This document shows positions 51,331 through 63,650 of a stretch of DNA of 64,000 nt, piece by piece. The notes under the pieces are model-generated. The model did not search any database, was not told the origin of the DNA, and worked only from the letters and a program-made list of their open reading frames with translations. How positions within the stretch are numbered: the first letter of the stretch is position 1; the number at the start of each line of letters is the position of its first letter. This DNA comes from Mya arenaria (Eukaryota; Mollusca; Bivalvia; Myida; Myidae): positions 10,638,887 through 10,702,886 of the forward strand of contig NC_069135.1 of NCBI RefSeq assembly GCF_026914265.1, written 5' to 3'. A program made the translations under genes and the position numbers.

Positions 51331-52190
51331 AGAGCTGCACATGTATTTTTTTCTAAATGGACTTTGTTTCCAAAATGTGGTCTAGATTACACTGAAGAGG
51401 CTTACTCAGAGCTGCACATGGGTTTCTTTTGATATACATGAGCTTAATGGTTTCCAAATTGTAGTCTTATAATGTATTTGTTTTTCTAAATGGACTTCAT
51501 TGTTTCGAAAATGTGGTCTAAATGACACAGTGTATGCTTACTTAGAGCTGAACATTGGTTTCTTTGGTCTAAATGGGCTTTATGGTTTCCAAAATGTAGT
51601 CTAATGGACAGTGTATGCTTACCTGGAGCCACATATGGGTTTGTTTGGATCTAATTGGTTTTATGGTTTATAAAATGTGGTCTATTTGACACTGAGTAGG
51701 CTTACTTGGTGCTGCACATGGGTTTGTTTTTATCTAAACGGGCATTTTATTTGCCAAATTGTGGTCTAATGGGCACTTTGTAAGCTTATTTAGAGCTGCA
51801 CATGGTATTAGTTTGGATCTAAATGGGCTTTATGGTTTCCAAAATGTTGTCTATTTGACACTGAATATGCTATAACTAAGAGATGAACATGGCTTTGTTT
51901 TGATCTAAATGGGCTTTAGGGTTTCCAAAATAGGGTGTATTTGACACTGATCGAGGAGGCTTACCTAGAGCTGCACATGGGTTTGTTTTGATCTTAATGG
52001 GCTTGTTTGGTGATAAATGGGCGTTATGGTTTCCATAATGTGGTCTTTTTGAATGGGTTTGCACATGGGTTTGTTTTTATCTAAATGGGCTTTCGCCTTT
52101 ATATATGACAAAAGGTGGTCTAATGGGTCTTTGTAAGCTTATTTAGAGCTGCACATGGGTTTGTTTGGCTCTAAATAAGCAATATTGTAG
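51331..52190 (+). repeat. ~85-bp degenerate tandem array, about 9-10 copies
   Basis: Units carry TTAGAGCTGCACATGGGTTT, CTAAATGGGCTTTATGG and TTTCCAAAATGTGGTCTA. Starts are near 51331, 51405, 51536, 51618, 51701, 51785, 51872, 51959 and 52137. Copies differ by substitutions and indels, so the array is old. Confidence 0.75.
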
Positions 52191-53822
52191 TCACAATTGA
52201 TTTGATAGAGATTTCAACCAACTTAATAACAGCCCTTTTGAGTTTTTGAACTATTGATATGCTTGACTGTACACTGGCACTGGTACTGTTGCGTCTCGTA
52301 TAGAACCTACATGGTCTCGAATATAACTTTATGGATCACTTGGCACTCGATTGGCTTCATACGGTCTATATTTGGCAGATATCAGAATAAAAATGTTTAT
52401 TGGACAGTGGATTTGAGATGAGCCAGAGTGTGATGATGGTCTGGAAGATTGGGTTTGGTTAAAGCCCAAAAGCAGTTGAATGGTCCCTAGCTTGGCTTTC
52501 GTCGAGCCCGTCTGGGTTTGTCGAATTATGAATGGGCTTGAGGGATTTTTGAGCTCTTGATGAACCCCTCTGTAGTAAGAAGTGTACACAATTGGCTTTA
52601 TTGCAATCCTTTAGAGGGCTGTTGGGGCCTTTTGTGCCATGTGGAATTTGTTTGGCGCTTGGAAGAGCACAACATGAGCCATGATGAGTTTTCGGGCACT
52701 CAATGGGCTTATCTATAAACACTTTATGGCTTGCTTAGCACATATTAGAGCTAGGACGAACTGATTTTTGGTTGCTTGGTACAAGAATATCAGCACATTA
52801 GGTTGGTAAAACACGGGGTGGACTTGAAGTGATACTTCAGGCTTGATGTGCTTACGTGGGAATTACACAAATACATGTCATGTAGCTTGTTAAGGCTTAA
52901 CTGGCTCAAGAAGGGACATTTTGTGGTTAACTTGACCTTAATATGAGAAATATATGAAGTTCATGGTAAAACAATGTTTTTCAGAGCTAAGTTTTGATAA
53001 TTTCTATTTGTAAATGTTAGAGACTGAAAACTTTAGCCATATTTTATTGTTTACGTGTGAAATTTAGTAGTAGTCGCACAAGCAAGTATATAATATCCTT
53101 TGAAATAAACCAGTAAAAAAGTCAGGCAGTCTTTGATATATTTATGTCAGTTTTCTTTGTCTTAAGGAGTTGACGTTTTACCATGTAAATAAGTTCATTA
53201 CCACAATGATGTAAATAATACCAGGATGGTCATAATGCAAAACATAAACATAACAACATAATAATTGAATTTCATGTACATCTTTAAGAACTAGCCTAGA
53301 AAGCCAGAAATGCAGATATTCATTTACATGTAAACACCGCTATTCCGAAAACTGTTAATCCGAAATAAGCGCGATTTCGAGTTTTATGTATTGCTTCATT
53401 TATTTAATATATATGTATATTGTGTAGCTAGAACTAATACTAGTCAGATGATAATTTATCTATTTATCTTTTTTTGTGAGGCCATCTGTGTATGGCCAAA
53501 GGCTGATATTACCAATCAACGTATTTGAAAACTATACAGTTTTATACAATAATCTGGTGTTTGTATACATATATTTCTTTTCGTGAATTTTTCATTGTAT
53601 TAAATATATTTTTCACCGGCTTAAATCCAGAAGAACTTTTCGTATTAAAGATAAGTTAATGCAATACAAAATGTTACAAAGGCTGCGGCTCTAGTGTGTA
53701 CATTTACTCGCATATTTAAGGCGGAAAAATAGATGAATATAGTAATGTGTAATTAATCAAACAAAACCAATATTAAAAAATCAGATAAATCATATGGGTA
53801 TAATACTTTTCTGTTATAAACT
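52191..53822. other. Intergenic sequence, nothing firm
   Basis: The first ~700 bases keep words of the preceding array (TTGGCTT, ATGGGCTT), so they may be its decayed edge. The remainder is AT-rich and includes the 3' flank of the TIR/RHIM gene. Open frames at 52.3-52.7 kb look like array by-products. Confidence 0.4.
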
Positions 53823-56800
53823 TCAGTCCACATCTGAATCGACAGTCACCTCCGTAGAACTGTGACCCTTTATATTCATATTATAGGCTCTCTGTACAAT
53901 ACTAGAAAGACCGCTCTCTTTAGAAGTGCTTGAAACGAAAATATCGCTAGGAGTGCTAGAGGACACGGTTTCAAAAGACGTGCGAGCTGATGACCTTGAA
54001 GAAATACTACCGCTAGGTAGGCTGTACTCGCTGCCAGAACCAAACAGCTCGGAGTCGGACGAAACTGCTTCGTGTTCTGTGGACGTCGGCGGCAATGAAG
54101 AAAACGTCTTGTGTAATTCGTTTGATTCGCTTGACGTGTTCACCTCTTCTTGTTTCTGTCCTGTAATCGCTAATCTGTCACTTATATTGCTCTGATAAGA
54201 TATCTTTTTATCACCACAATAATTGCCGACTCCTTTGTTTCGAGTCGAGGCTTTCCTTGGGTCGACGGCATCCATATTTTCAAAGATATCCGATACCGTT
54301 TCAATACTGCCTTTCGCAAAGTCGTTTGTGGTTTGTCTATTTTCTTCCTGAAAACTGGATAAGTACCAACATTCCATTGATTTGATCGTTGAAAGGTTTA
54401 TAAGATAAGGATCGAATGTATCTACAAATGCATAATTTTTGACACAAACTGAAATAGTTGAAATGTTTCGTCTGAAAAATATAAACTACTATGTTCGTAA
54501 AACTTTAGAAAAAACTTTTGCCTTTTAAGCCAATGTCAAAGTCGTGATATAATAAACTCAGTTACCAACACAATGCACGCAATTTAAAAAAAATAATCTT
54601 AATAGCAAAACGTCGAATACCACTCATTATCTTCTTCAGCATCCAGGACGTTCTTAAATACTTCGTTCTTCTCACTTTCCCCTTCGTTCCCAATCACGTA
54701 TTCCTTGTGCATATCAACCTTGTTATTGTTGCCTATCTGTGTAATCTTTCCGATAATGTTTACAGCTCGACCGCCTGATGACTTTAGCAAATCTCGAAAC
54801 GGCTCAAGCGGAGGGTCGTCATCACTATCAGACCCATCTTTTCGACGATTTTTCTTTTCTACAAAATATGATACAAAGAACAATTTACAGCATGTGGAGT
54901 TACGTCAGACGGACCTTTTTCACGAATGGTTAAAACTGACGCGAGACAGTCATCTTAACGAATGGTTTCTACTAACGTCAGACAGACAAATTACACAACA
55001 TCGTTCTACTGACGTCAAACAGACATATTTTACGAATGGTTTGTAATGACGTCAGACACACATATTTCAGAATGGTTTCTACTGACGTCAGAAAAACGGA
55101 TTTCACGAATGTGTTCTACACCCGTCAGACACATATATTTCAGGAATGGTTTGTGCTGACGTCAGACAGACATATTTCGATTGGTTTGTACTGACGTCAG
55201 ACGGACATATTTCAGGAATGGTTTGTACTGACGTCAGACAGACATATTTTATAATTGCTTTGTTCTGACGTCAGACAGACATATTTCAGGAATGATTTGT
55301 TCTGACGTCAGGCAGACATATTTCACGATTGATTTATACTGACAGCTGACAGACATATTTCAGGAATGGTTTGTTCTCACGTCAGGCAGACGTATTTCAG
55401 AATGATTCGTAATGACGACGTCAGTCAGACATATCTCATGATTGTTTTTTACTGGCGTCATACACACACATTTCACGATTGGTTTGTACTGACGTCACAC
55501 ATATTTGAGTGGTTACATGCTGCATGTAATTGTAATTATAGGCTAAACCAATCTCTTCTTCTATTTCTAAACAAATGTACACAACTTATAATACGATAAT
55601 GACGTAACATGGATCTTCGTTATCATCCCGCTGGACTTTTATTATTGATACGACCATAGTGTATAAGAGTGCTTAATACATTTAATATTTTTATACATTA
55701 AAATAACATTTTTCTTACTTCTTGAACGTTTACTTTTACGTCTACTTTCAAAATTCGTTTTTAGTAAAATGCTTGGCCTCGTGTCGATTTCCACGTCGTT
55801 TGTAGACAAATCTGAGACTAGCGCGGTATCAAAATTTCGATCAGTTGAATACCGAGCATCGTGTGACAAAGGTACGGGGTCCGCTGGCGGGAGACGATTT
55901 GTGGGCTGCCCAGAGTCTCTAGCTTGAAATTTCGCCTCCGCTAGCGTTTCATGAAAGGTGGGTTGCAAAGTCTTTCTAGCTTTAAACTGCGTTTCTGTTG
56001 GCAGTTGATGAGGAGTTCGCAGGAAAGTTTCTCCAGCTTGAAACTGCGTCGCCATTGGAGGTTGACGAATTAAGGGTTGCTCATACCTTGGATATGCAAC
56101 ATGACCTGTTGTTTGTTGATTGTCTCGTCTGAGCTGCTTTGTCAGGTTGGTTTCTGGGGGGTATTGATAAAGTTGTGGTCTTTGATTAACAACGTCTTCG
56201 TAATCCTCCACCCGAGGCTGTGTCATTTGGTAGGAGTGAGCATAATAGTGTTGATCTGTACGGAGGTAGTCTTGTGGGTGTTCATTATACGGTAACCTGT
56301 CTACTCGAAGTAAATAGTTTGACATTTCTTGCTGCAATATAGGCATGGCATTGGCCTGTCTTCCGTTTATTTGTTGCTGATCATACGCTACAGATACAGG
56401 TACATAATTCGCATAAAGGGCGTCTGGCTGTTGCGAACAACCACGTTGATTTGCTGTCGAACGGTCTGTAGATGACCGCAGTTGACCTAGATATGCAGTA
56501 CGTGTTCCAACTTCTGGATTGATTTGAAGCTGGATACCTTCATGTGCCGTTTGTGTTGAACTGCGATAGGAAGAGAAAGCTGACCCTTGATTTCCACTCA
56601 TACTCCATTCAGTAGGTTCTTGTTCATTGTCTGAGTAAGGTGCGTTTGCATATTGACAGTTTCCTAAATTGCTGGTGTTTGTGACTTGAGGTGAACGGTT
56701 GTCTGTACTCAACGGTTGATGTGGGCCTTGTGTGAAGGCACTTTGGCCTGCGCGCATATTGTCAGTGGTTGTCTGTATACGGTGGGCATAAGTTTTGATA

Positions 56801-57848
56801 GGACTTCCATATTTTCTGTTTCTTTGTTTCCGTTTCTCTATGGCAGATTTCATTATTTCCACGAGTTTGTGTTGTGTAAATTTAGAATATTTATCATACC
56901 AGTCAATTCCGTTCATGGTAACCAGACCAACTGGTGTTTTGTAATAGCGCTGTCCAGGTGGTTCGGTGTGAACTGGTTTTAACAAATATTGACGGTCGTT
57001 GATCTGCATTGATCCTGGTGGAGGGATGTTTAGTCGTGTCAGTCCGACAGCTTCCTCGACAAATAATCGTACGTTTGAAGAGTTATCAGTATTTCTTGAT
57101 AAGTAGACAAGGATAACAAACGCCCTGTCGACAACATCTTCTACTACCATAACTATGGACTGGCTGAAATTTTCGCTGTCGAATAGTTCAATGCGAAGGT
57201 CTTCTTGCAGTTCAGTTCGTATTATTTGTTTCATTTCCAATCGCATCTCCTCTGCTTTATCATAATCTCTTTTGTCGTAGACTATAGCGGCATCGAAGAA
57301 CTTAACATCCTCTGGTTTTCCAAGTGCAAACTTTTCTTTAACAGCCTGTCTAATAAGCTCTTTCAAGTCTTCGTTTGGCGGTTGTTTGGTTTCCTCTTTA
57401 AAACGTATGTGTTTCTTTTTTTGGTTTTCATCCGAGCATTCTCCCCTTATTTCAGTTTTTAAATCATCCAAAGATCGGTTTTCAACTGGGAGTCCGATAT
57501 GCTTCCATGAATACCTTTCCGAGTTCGAAGGCTTTTCATATTCATTATTGGAAGGGAGTTGGTCTTGTTCTAATGTTAGCGTACTATAAAGCTTGCTTGA
57601 ATCTGTAAATGTTGCTGTCCTTGGCGGACCTGGTGTACCATGCGATTGTTTGGGAAATTCTTCCGATATATGTTGAAAATGTGTTTGAGTATAATAGTCT
57701 TCATCAGTCTTGGCACTTTGGATATCACAAGTCATTATCGTAGTTTTACTTTCAGTTTCTATATTATCACTTTCACTGCCACTGGGATCTGATTCTGATT
57801 CTGTTTTATCGCACGGACTTTGTTTTGGATAAGTAGCTCCGTCTGTAT
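53823..57848 (-). CDS. TIR-domain and RHIM-containing adaptor, TRIF/TICAM1-like, 5' end missing
   Basis: Three exons found: 57848-55719, 54858 to about 54624, and 54354-53823, about 964 aa. Exon one starts in phase 1, so at least one upstream exon is missing. An acidic Ser-rich N-terminal part precedes a TIR-like domain (roughly 57305-56820): DVKFFDAAIVYDKRDYDKAE, ELFDSENF, VEDVVDRAFVILVYLS, VRLFVEEAVGLTRL and a C-terminal LVEIMKSAIEKRKQRN. A long Gln/Tyr-rich disordered region follows. The second exon has IIGKITQIGNNNKVDM, matching the RHIM core (I/V-Q-I/L-G-x-x-N). The last exon is Ser-rich. TIR followed by RHIM is the order in TRIF, which signals from Toll-like receptors to RIP kinases and TRAFs. 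I see no clear IRF3-binding pLxIS motif. The donor of the second exon is ambiguous between 54621 and 54624. Confidence 0.7.
54898..55510 (+). repeat. ~37-bp minisatellite carrying CRE octamers
   Basis: Around 16 units in the intron between the TIR exon and the RHIM exon. Each unit resembles TGACGTCAGACAGACATATT followed by TCAGGAATGGTTTGTAC. At least nine copies keep an exact palindromic TGACGTCA, the CREB/ATF site. Others have one change. Confidence 0.85.
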
Positions 57849-58735
57849 CTGTAACAAATAAAACACAAAGTTTATTTCGTGAACAAAAAAAAATAAAATA
57901 CATTGTGGTTGTTAGATTTATTGTTGCAATATAGTTAATACATAATTTAAAATTGAAAATACACTTTATAACTGAAACATACATTGTTTTTTTTCCGTCT
58001 AGTAATGAAATAACAAATGGGTTTTCCAAAGCCTCACACACTGTATACATATTTAGTTTAGACAACGAATAAGTGTATTTGTGAATAATTTTATGCCGTG
58101 AGTGAGGGAATGAAATAATGACGCAACTCATACACATCTTTATTAGCCGTTGACAATCATTCTCACGCATACTATTTTGGAAACATAAAATATTGATATT
58201 ATGTCTATGTCAAGCTCGTTAATACCCCTTTATTTTTCAAAGTAGGAATATTTTAAATTATATTGGAATTCATCGCCAATGTGATTTTGATTACACACAG
58301 TACATTTTCGTAATTTCTTTCAACACTTTTGCCACCGACCCTTTTCAACCGGCAAGTGTTCCTTGTATAGACTAAAACTGATGAAAGGCTTGTTAACTTT
58401 AAGTACAATTTAATATAATATATTAAATCGGATTGAAACGAAAGCATTGCTTATAAAGATTTTCTCCCTGGGGATTAAATTACACGTTATGCAGAATGAT
58501 GAGAAGGTTTGAGACGATTTCAATGTATAAAATTGTGTTCTTTATAAGGAAAAAATGTTTAAACATGCAGAATATTATCTTGAGATGAATTAAGAATGCG
58601 TGTGTATTTATGTATAAACATGATAATTTTTGCAACAACAAAAAAAAAAAACGCAAAAGGAAGGAAATAAGAGAGCATGGATGAATACAGAGATAGAATG
58701 AGTGAGAATTCATGCAAGATTAATGATAGTCGTTC
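57849..58735. other. 5' side of the TIR/RHIM gene, upstream exon not found
   Basis: Intron sequence begins at 57849 (TTTGTTACAG acceptor on the minus strand). The open frame continuing to 58170 is AT-rich read-through with no protein character. No start exon was recognised. Confidence 0.4.
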
Positions 58736-58739
58736 GGTG

Positions 58740-59110
58740 TGGAAAAGGTCAAGGCAGTGAATTAAGCATGACCTGAATCGCTTCGAGTCTAATAGGAAGT
58801 TGTGAACAATACTTAAGATTTGGTGTTGCCCTCGTTGTTATGAATGGGATCACCAATAAGAACGAAATCAATGTCTGTGATTCTAGACACATCTGTTATT
58901 TTCACGAATTAGAGTTTGTCGAATGCCCGTGTACAAGGGGCAATGCAGGAGGAAGTGAGTGCTGCTTTCAACTTCACAACATCACATAGAGCATAATTTG
59001 TTATGTTTTTGCAAAACAGGTGATAGTTAAGGACACTACAACTCGTACGCAGTCGGGCGTGGAGTATCTTCAAACGCCGGCTACCGTTGTAAAAAAATGA
59101 GGGCAGACTG
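58740..59110 (-). pseudogene. Antisense LINE C-terminal fragment
   Basis: On the minus strand the frame reads LKILHARLRTSCSVLNYHLF, then NITNYALC and later SSCIAPCTRAFD. This resembles the end of LINE ORF2 proteins (HARLR..CS.LN.HLF, then a Cys/His knuckle), with some Cys/His lost. A relic, with no intact domain. Confidence 0.5.
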
Positions 59111-60487
59111 ACGATTGACAAGAAATAGATCGATTGAAAGAAGCAAAAGAAGGGTTATCCCACACATCCTGAGGATTTCCATTCCATGCTCGTACAGATG
59201 AAGGAAGGAAAGAGGAAAAGTAAGAACTAGTACGTGACATAACCGTTATTGTATTAGATGCATTGCGTAGTGGAAAATTCCGATAACTATCAGTTTTGGG
59301 TGTAAGGGGTGATAGATCATCAGGTACCAGGCCGCTTTTAGGCTGTAGCCCGCTAGGCCTGTATACTTTTATAACCGTATCATATCATGGAGTTAACCAT
59401 CGACAGATCGACATGACATTTTTTTTAATCAATTAATGCGTGCACGGGGGTATCAACTCCAGCGCTGTTAAAACTGCGGTGGTCAACGACGTAATGTACA
59501 TTCACATCAAAGTTACCTAGTAACAATTCTGCGGACTGCCTTCTGCATAAAAAGTTTCTTCCTAAAATAGCAGTGCAATAAGTATTCCTAATAAGATTTG
59601 CGGTTAATATAGTGCGAATAAGCTGCGTTTTATCGTAAGTATGCAATTAAAATCATAGAAAACGCAATTATCTTAAAATCGGCGAGTTTCAAAACGCAAC
59701 ATTCAAGCAGAATTCGCAAATAGTTTCAAAATAACATGCACTGAATCAAAATAAATACATGTATATATCGGTACTGATCGGCGCCATTGAATTTTATAAT
59801 TTCGGTTAAAATATAATCTAGTTCATCGGATTCGGACAGGTTTATTCTCTGGAAATTAACACGGAGAACTCGTTAAAACCAGTAAAAGACAATGGTGGAA
59901 TTGCAGATGCATGTTAATATGGAATCAAATATAATACCAACATGTTTTAAACGAAATTTTAATTGATCCTATAATCATTTTTTTGTGATTGTAGTTCATC
60001 CTTTAATATACTATCTATGTTTAAAATAGCCAAATCGGCTCTAACTTGACAATTTTTTCATTAAAGCGGAATTTTAAGTGAGGGACATGTTAGAGCAGGG
60101 TAGTGTGGACTTTACTTAAAGAACATGCTTAAATGCTTTGAACGTGGCAGTGCTTTGTTCAAGAAACCAAAGTTCAAGCTAGGGTTGCATATGCAATTGA
60201 GTATTCCTCCACACATTAGTAATTGTTTTTGGTATTTCACATATTAAATGATTTTTCAAGTGATTGAAACTATACGGTTTTGATTATATTGAGTATCAGC
60301 ATAATATCCAAAGTTATTTGCGAGGGAATTAGCATGCATATTCTATCTTAAGATGTTTACGATAATTTGTTTTACAATTACATGACTATACTCATGAAGT
60401 GAAGCAGGTCGAATTTATGAGCTTTGGTCCAGTCGTGAATTCATTTGTAAAAGAGTGCTATACTGGGCAATTTCCATCCAAGTATGA
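59111..60487. other. Intergenic sequence upstream of the LINE copy
   Basis: No gene recognised. A GC-richer patch near 59440-59530 is open on the minus strand but matches nothing I know. The promoter or first exons of the TIR/RHIM gene could lie here. Confidence 0.35.
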
Positions 60488-63400
60488 ATGGAAAAAACTA
60501 TTAATAAAAGCGTGTTACTCCCAGCTAGACAAACTACTTTTGAACGAACTGTGAACGAAAATCGAGCAATGCAAAATATGATATCTTTTAATAATTGTTC
60601 GCCACTATGGATTATTGCAAGAAATAAATATACGTTTATGATTCTAGGCGATTTTAATTCACGCATAGTAAATTTACATGATTTTGTCGAGGATGATAAT
60701 GTTGAATTATCAAATCTAAATATTTTACCTGATGATTACATTGCAGATCGATTTTTAGCCAGAAATAATAAAGATTTAAATGTTAATTCGAATGGACGAC
60801 TGTTGATTGATTTTTTAAAACAGTCCGGGATGAGAATAGCTAACGGGCGTGTATGCGGTGATTGTGGTGATTTTACTTATGTTGGCAGTAATGGGTCAAG
60901 TGTGGTAGATTACTGTATTGTGAGCGAACATTTATTAAATGTTTTTCAGTGTTTTGTCAATCATGGACCAAATATTTTATCGGATCACTGTCTAATAGAA
61001 TTTTCATTGTTGAATAATGTTAAGCAAAACGATTATAATATAGATTGCGAACAAAATGAAAGTTATGCGCCTGGGTTAAATATGAATGCATATTATAAGT
61101 GGAACACAGAACATAAAGATGTCTATATGAAAAGTATTAATGATATTGATTTTATAAACCATGTACAACAACTAAATAGTGATATAAGTAATATTGCTTC
61201 AAATAGTGACATAGACTTATGTATAGAGACATTGTTATATCATATTGATAGTGTTTGTAAACCATTATTTGAGAAACATTCTAAAACATTTTCTGACTGT
61301 CATGATTTGCATAGAAATGCAAAAGGTGGTGACGCCTTATTTTCAGATATATGTATTGAAAGTAGAAAATACTTTTATAACAAATTAAATATGTATAGGC
61401 GTGAGAAAACTGCAGAGAATAGAATAAGTATGATACAAGCAAGAAGTGTGTATAAGAAAAATGTAAGATCTTTTAATTACAATAGAAGTAGAATAAAAAC
61501 CCAAGATTTGTTAAAGGCACGTTTTAAAAATGCTAAGTTGTATTGGAATATGTTAAAAGAGACTGTCACACATAAATCACCAAAGAATATCTCATTAGAA
61601 ACATTTACTGAATACTTTAAAGCTATAAGTAATCCTGGGAGTAGATTTTTTCAGGCTGATGAAGATGTATTATTTTTTAATAATCAAATATTAGGGAGTG
61701 AAATGAAAACTATGTTTGCAGAATTAGACATACCATTTACTATTGTTGATATAGATAAAGGCATATCAGAATTGAATCTGGGGAAAAGTGGAGGCCCTGA
61801 TAGAATTATTAATGAATTCTTGTATTATGGTAAAAATATATTTACTTTAGTATTAACAAACCTTTTTAATAAAATATTAGAAGTAGGCTTTTTTCCTAAA
61901 TCATGGGGAGAAGGCTATATAGTGCCTATACACAAGAAAGGAAGTGTTAGTGAAGTAAGCAATTTTAGAGGAGTAACTTTATTAAGTGTTATAGGAAAAC
62001 TGTTCACCAAAATTATTAATACTCGCTTAACAAGATGGGCTGAGAATTATTATGTGTACGTCGAAGCTCAAGCGGGTTTTAGAGCAAAGATGGGCACTGT
62101 TGACAATGTTTTTGTTCTAAACGCATTAATAAATCATTGTTTAAATAATAATGACAAGCTATATTGTTTATTTGTGGATTATTCCAAGGCATTCGATTAT
62201 ATTGTTAGGCCAAATATTTGGCAAAAGATATATAGACTAGGTATAAGAGGTAAATTATTTAATATTATAAAGTCAATGTATAATACTGTTTGCTCACGTG
62301 TAGTTACTGGGTAAAACAGGTGATGCCTTTGAATGTTTACTCGGTGTCAGGCAAGGTGAAAGTTTGAGTCCATTTTTATTTGCAATGTATCTAAACGATT
62401 TAGAGGAAGAGCTTATGACAAAAGGTGCAAATGGCATTGATGTAAATACACTAAAAATATTCCTGTTGATGTACGCAGACGATATTGTTATTTTTGCAAC
62501 TACACCAGCAGATATGCAATCAAATTTAGATATTCTGGAGCAATACTGTAAACGCTGGAAATTAATTGTTAATAGAGATAAAACAAAGATAGTTGTGTTT
62601 AGAAAAGGCGGTAGACTGCCTAATGATTTGAACTTCCGTTATGAGGGTGGGAATATTGAGATTGTTAACAAATATTGTTATCTGGGTATTGTTTTCACGC
62701 CTGGTGGTTCGTTTCAAAATACATGCAAGACATTAGCTGGCCAAGCGCTAAAAGCTATTTTCAAGTTGAAGAGATACTTATTTCATTTCACTAATATTTC
62801 CGTAGAACATATCTTAGATCTTTTTGATAAGCTGGTTAAGCCTATCTTATTTTATGGATGTGAGGTTTGGGGATTTACAGATGCATTGTGTGTAGAACGC
62901 ATACATACTTTATTTTGCAAATCAATACTGAAAGTTAAGACATCAACGCAAAACGATTTTGTATATAACGAGCTGGGACGCTTAGACTTTGTTCATCTAC
63001 GTTATGTATCTATTCTTAAATACTGGTTTAAAGTGATAGAGTGCTCGGATAGAAAATTTATTAACAATGTGTATAAAATGATGTTAAGAGACATTGATAT
63101 TAGACCAAGAAAAAAGAACTGGGCCGCTAGTGTTAGAGACATGCTGTGTAATTTTGGGTTCAATGAGGTATGGTTAACACAAGGTGTTGGTGATATAAAT
63201 AGAGTCAAAGATAACTTTATTCAAAATCTTAATAGTCGGATAAATGATTCATCTAGAGCAACGTTTTATATATCTCTCGGTAATTTTGAATACCAAGCAT
63301 ACTTGAATATTGTTAATGTAGAAAAATATAGAATTGCTATGTCACGGTTAAGACTTAGTTCTCATCGTTTACTTATAGAAACTGGACGATGGTCAAATGT

Positions 63401-63650
63401 ACCAAGAGAAAATAGGATCTGTAATTTATGCCAAGTACTTGAAGATGAATACCATTTTTTGATGGAATGTAATCTTTATAATACTATTAAAGATAAATAT
63501 ATAAAACGATATTATAGACTTAGGCCTAGTATGTATAAGACTGTACAACTTTTGCAGTCCGAAAACGTTAATACTGTAAGAAACTTATCAGCATACATAT
63601 ATCATGCTTTTGAATTAAGAAAATTAAGAATGAGTGTAAACACGACTTAG
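60488..63650 (+). pseudogene. 5'-truncated non-LTR retrotransposon ORF2 (endonuclease plus reverse transcriptase), one frameshift
   Basis: Similarity starts near 60630 in the C-terminal half of an APE-type endonuclease: MILGDFNSR, SSVVDYCIVS and LSDHCLIEF. The ~48 codons before that look like flanking host sequence, so the copy is 5'-truncated. Reverse transcriptase motifs follow: GYIVPIHKKGS, FRGVTLLSVIGKLFTKI, QAGFRAKMGTVDNVF, LFVDYSKAFDYI, then VRQGESLSPFLFAMYLND and LMYADDIVIF. The C-terminal knuckle is CNLCQVLEDEYHFLMEC. The first frame stops at 62314. The protein continues in another frame, where an extra G in ACTGGGTAAAAC accounts for the shift. Clade not assigned. The rest is open for about 1000 codons, so this insertion is young compared with the relic at 42.7-49.5 kb. 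Confidence 0.88.

Noticed and set aside
52329..52722. Two overlapping minus-strand frames
   Set aside because: Composition follows the decayed 85-bp array; no recognisable domain or splice pattern.
57849..58170. N-terminal extension of the large TIR-domain frame
   Set aside because: A strong acceptor (TTTGTTACAG) lies at 57849 and the extension is AT-rich with intron-like composition.
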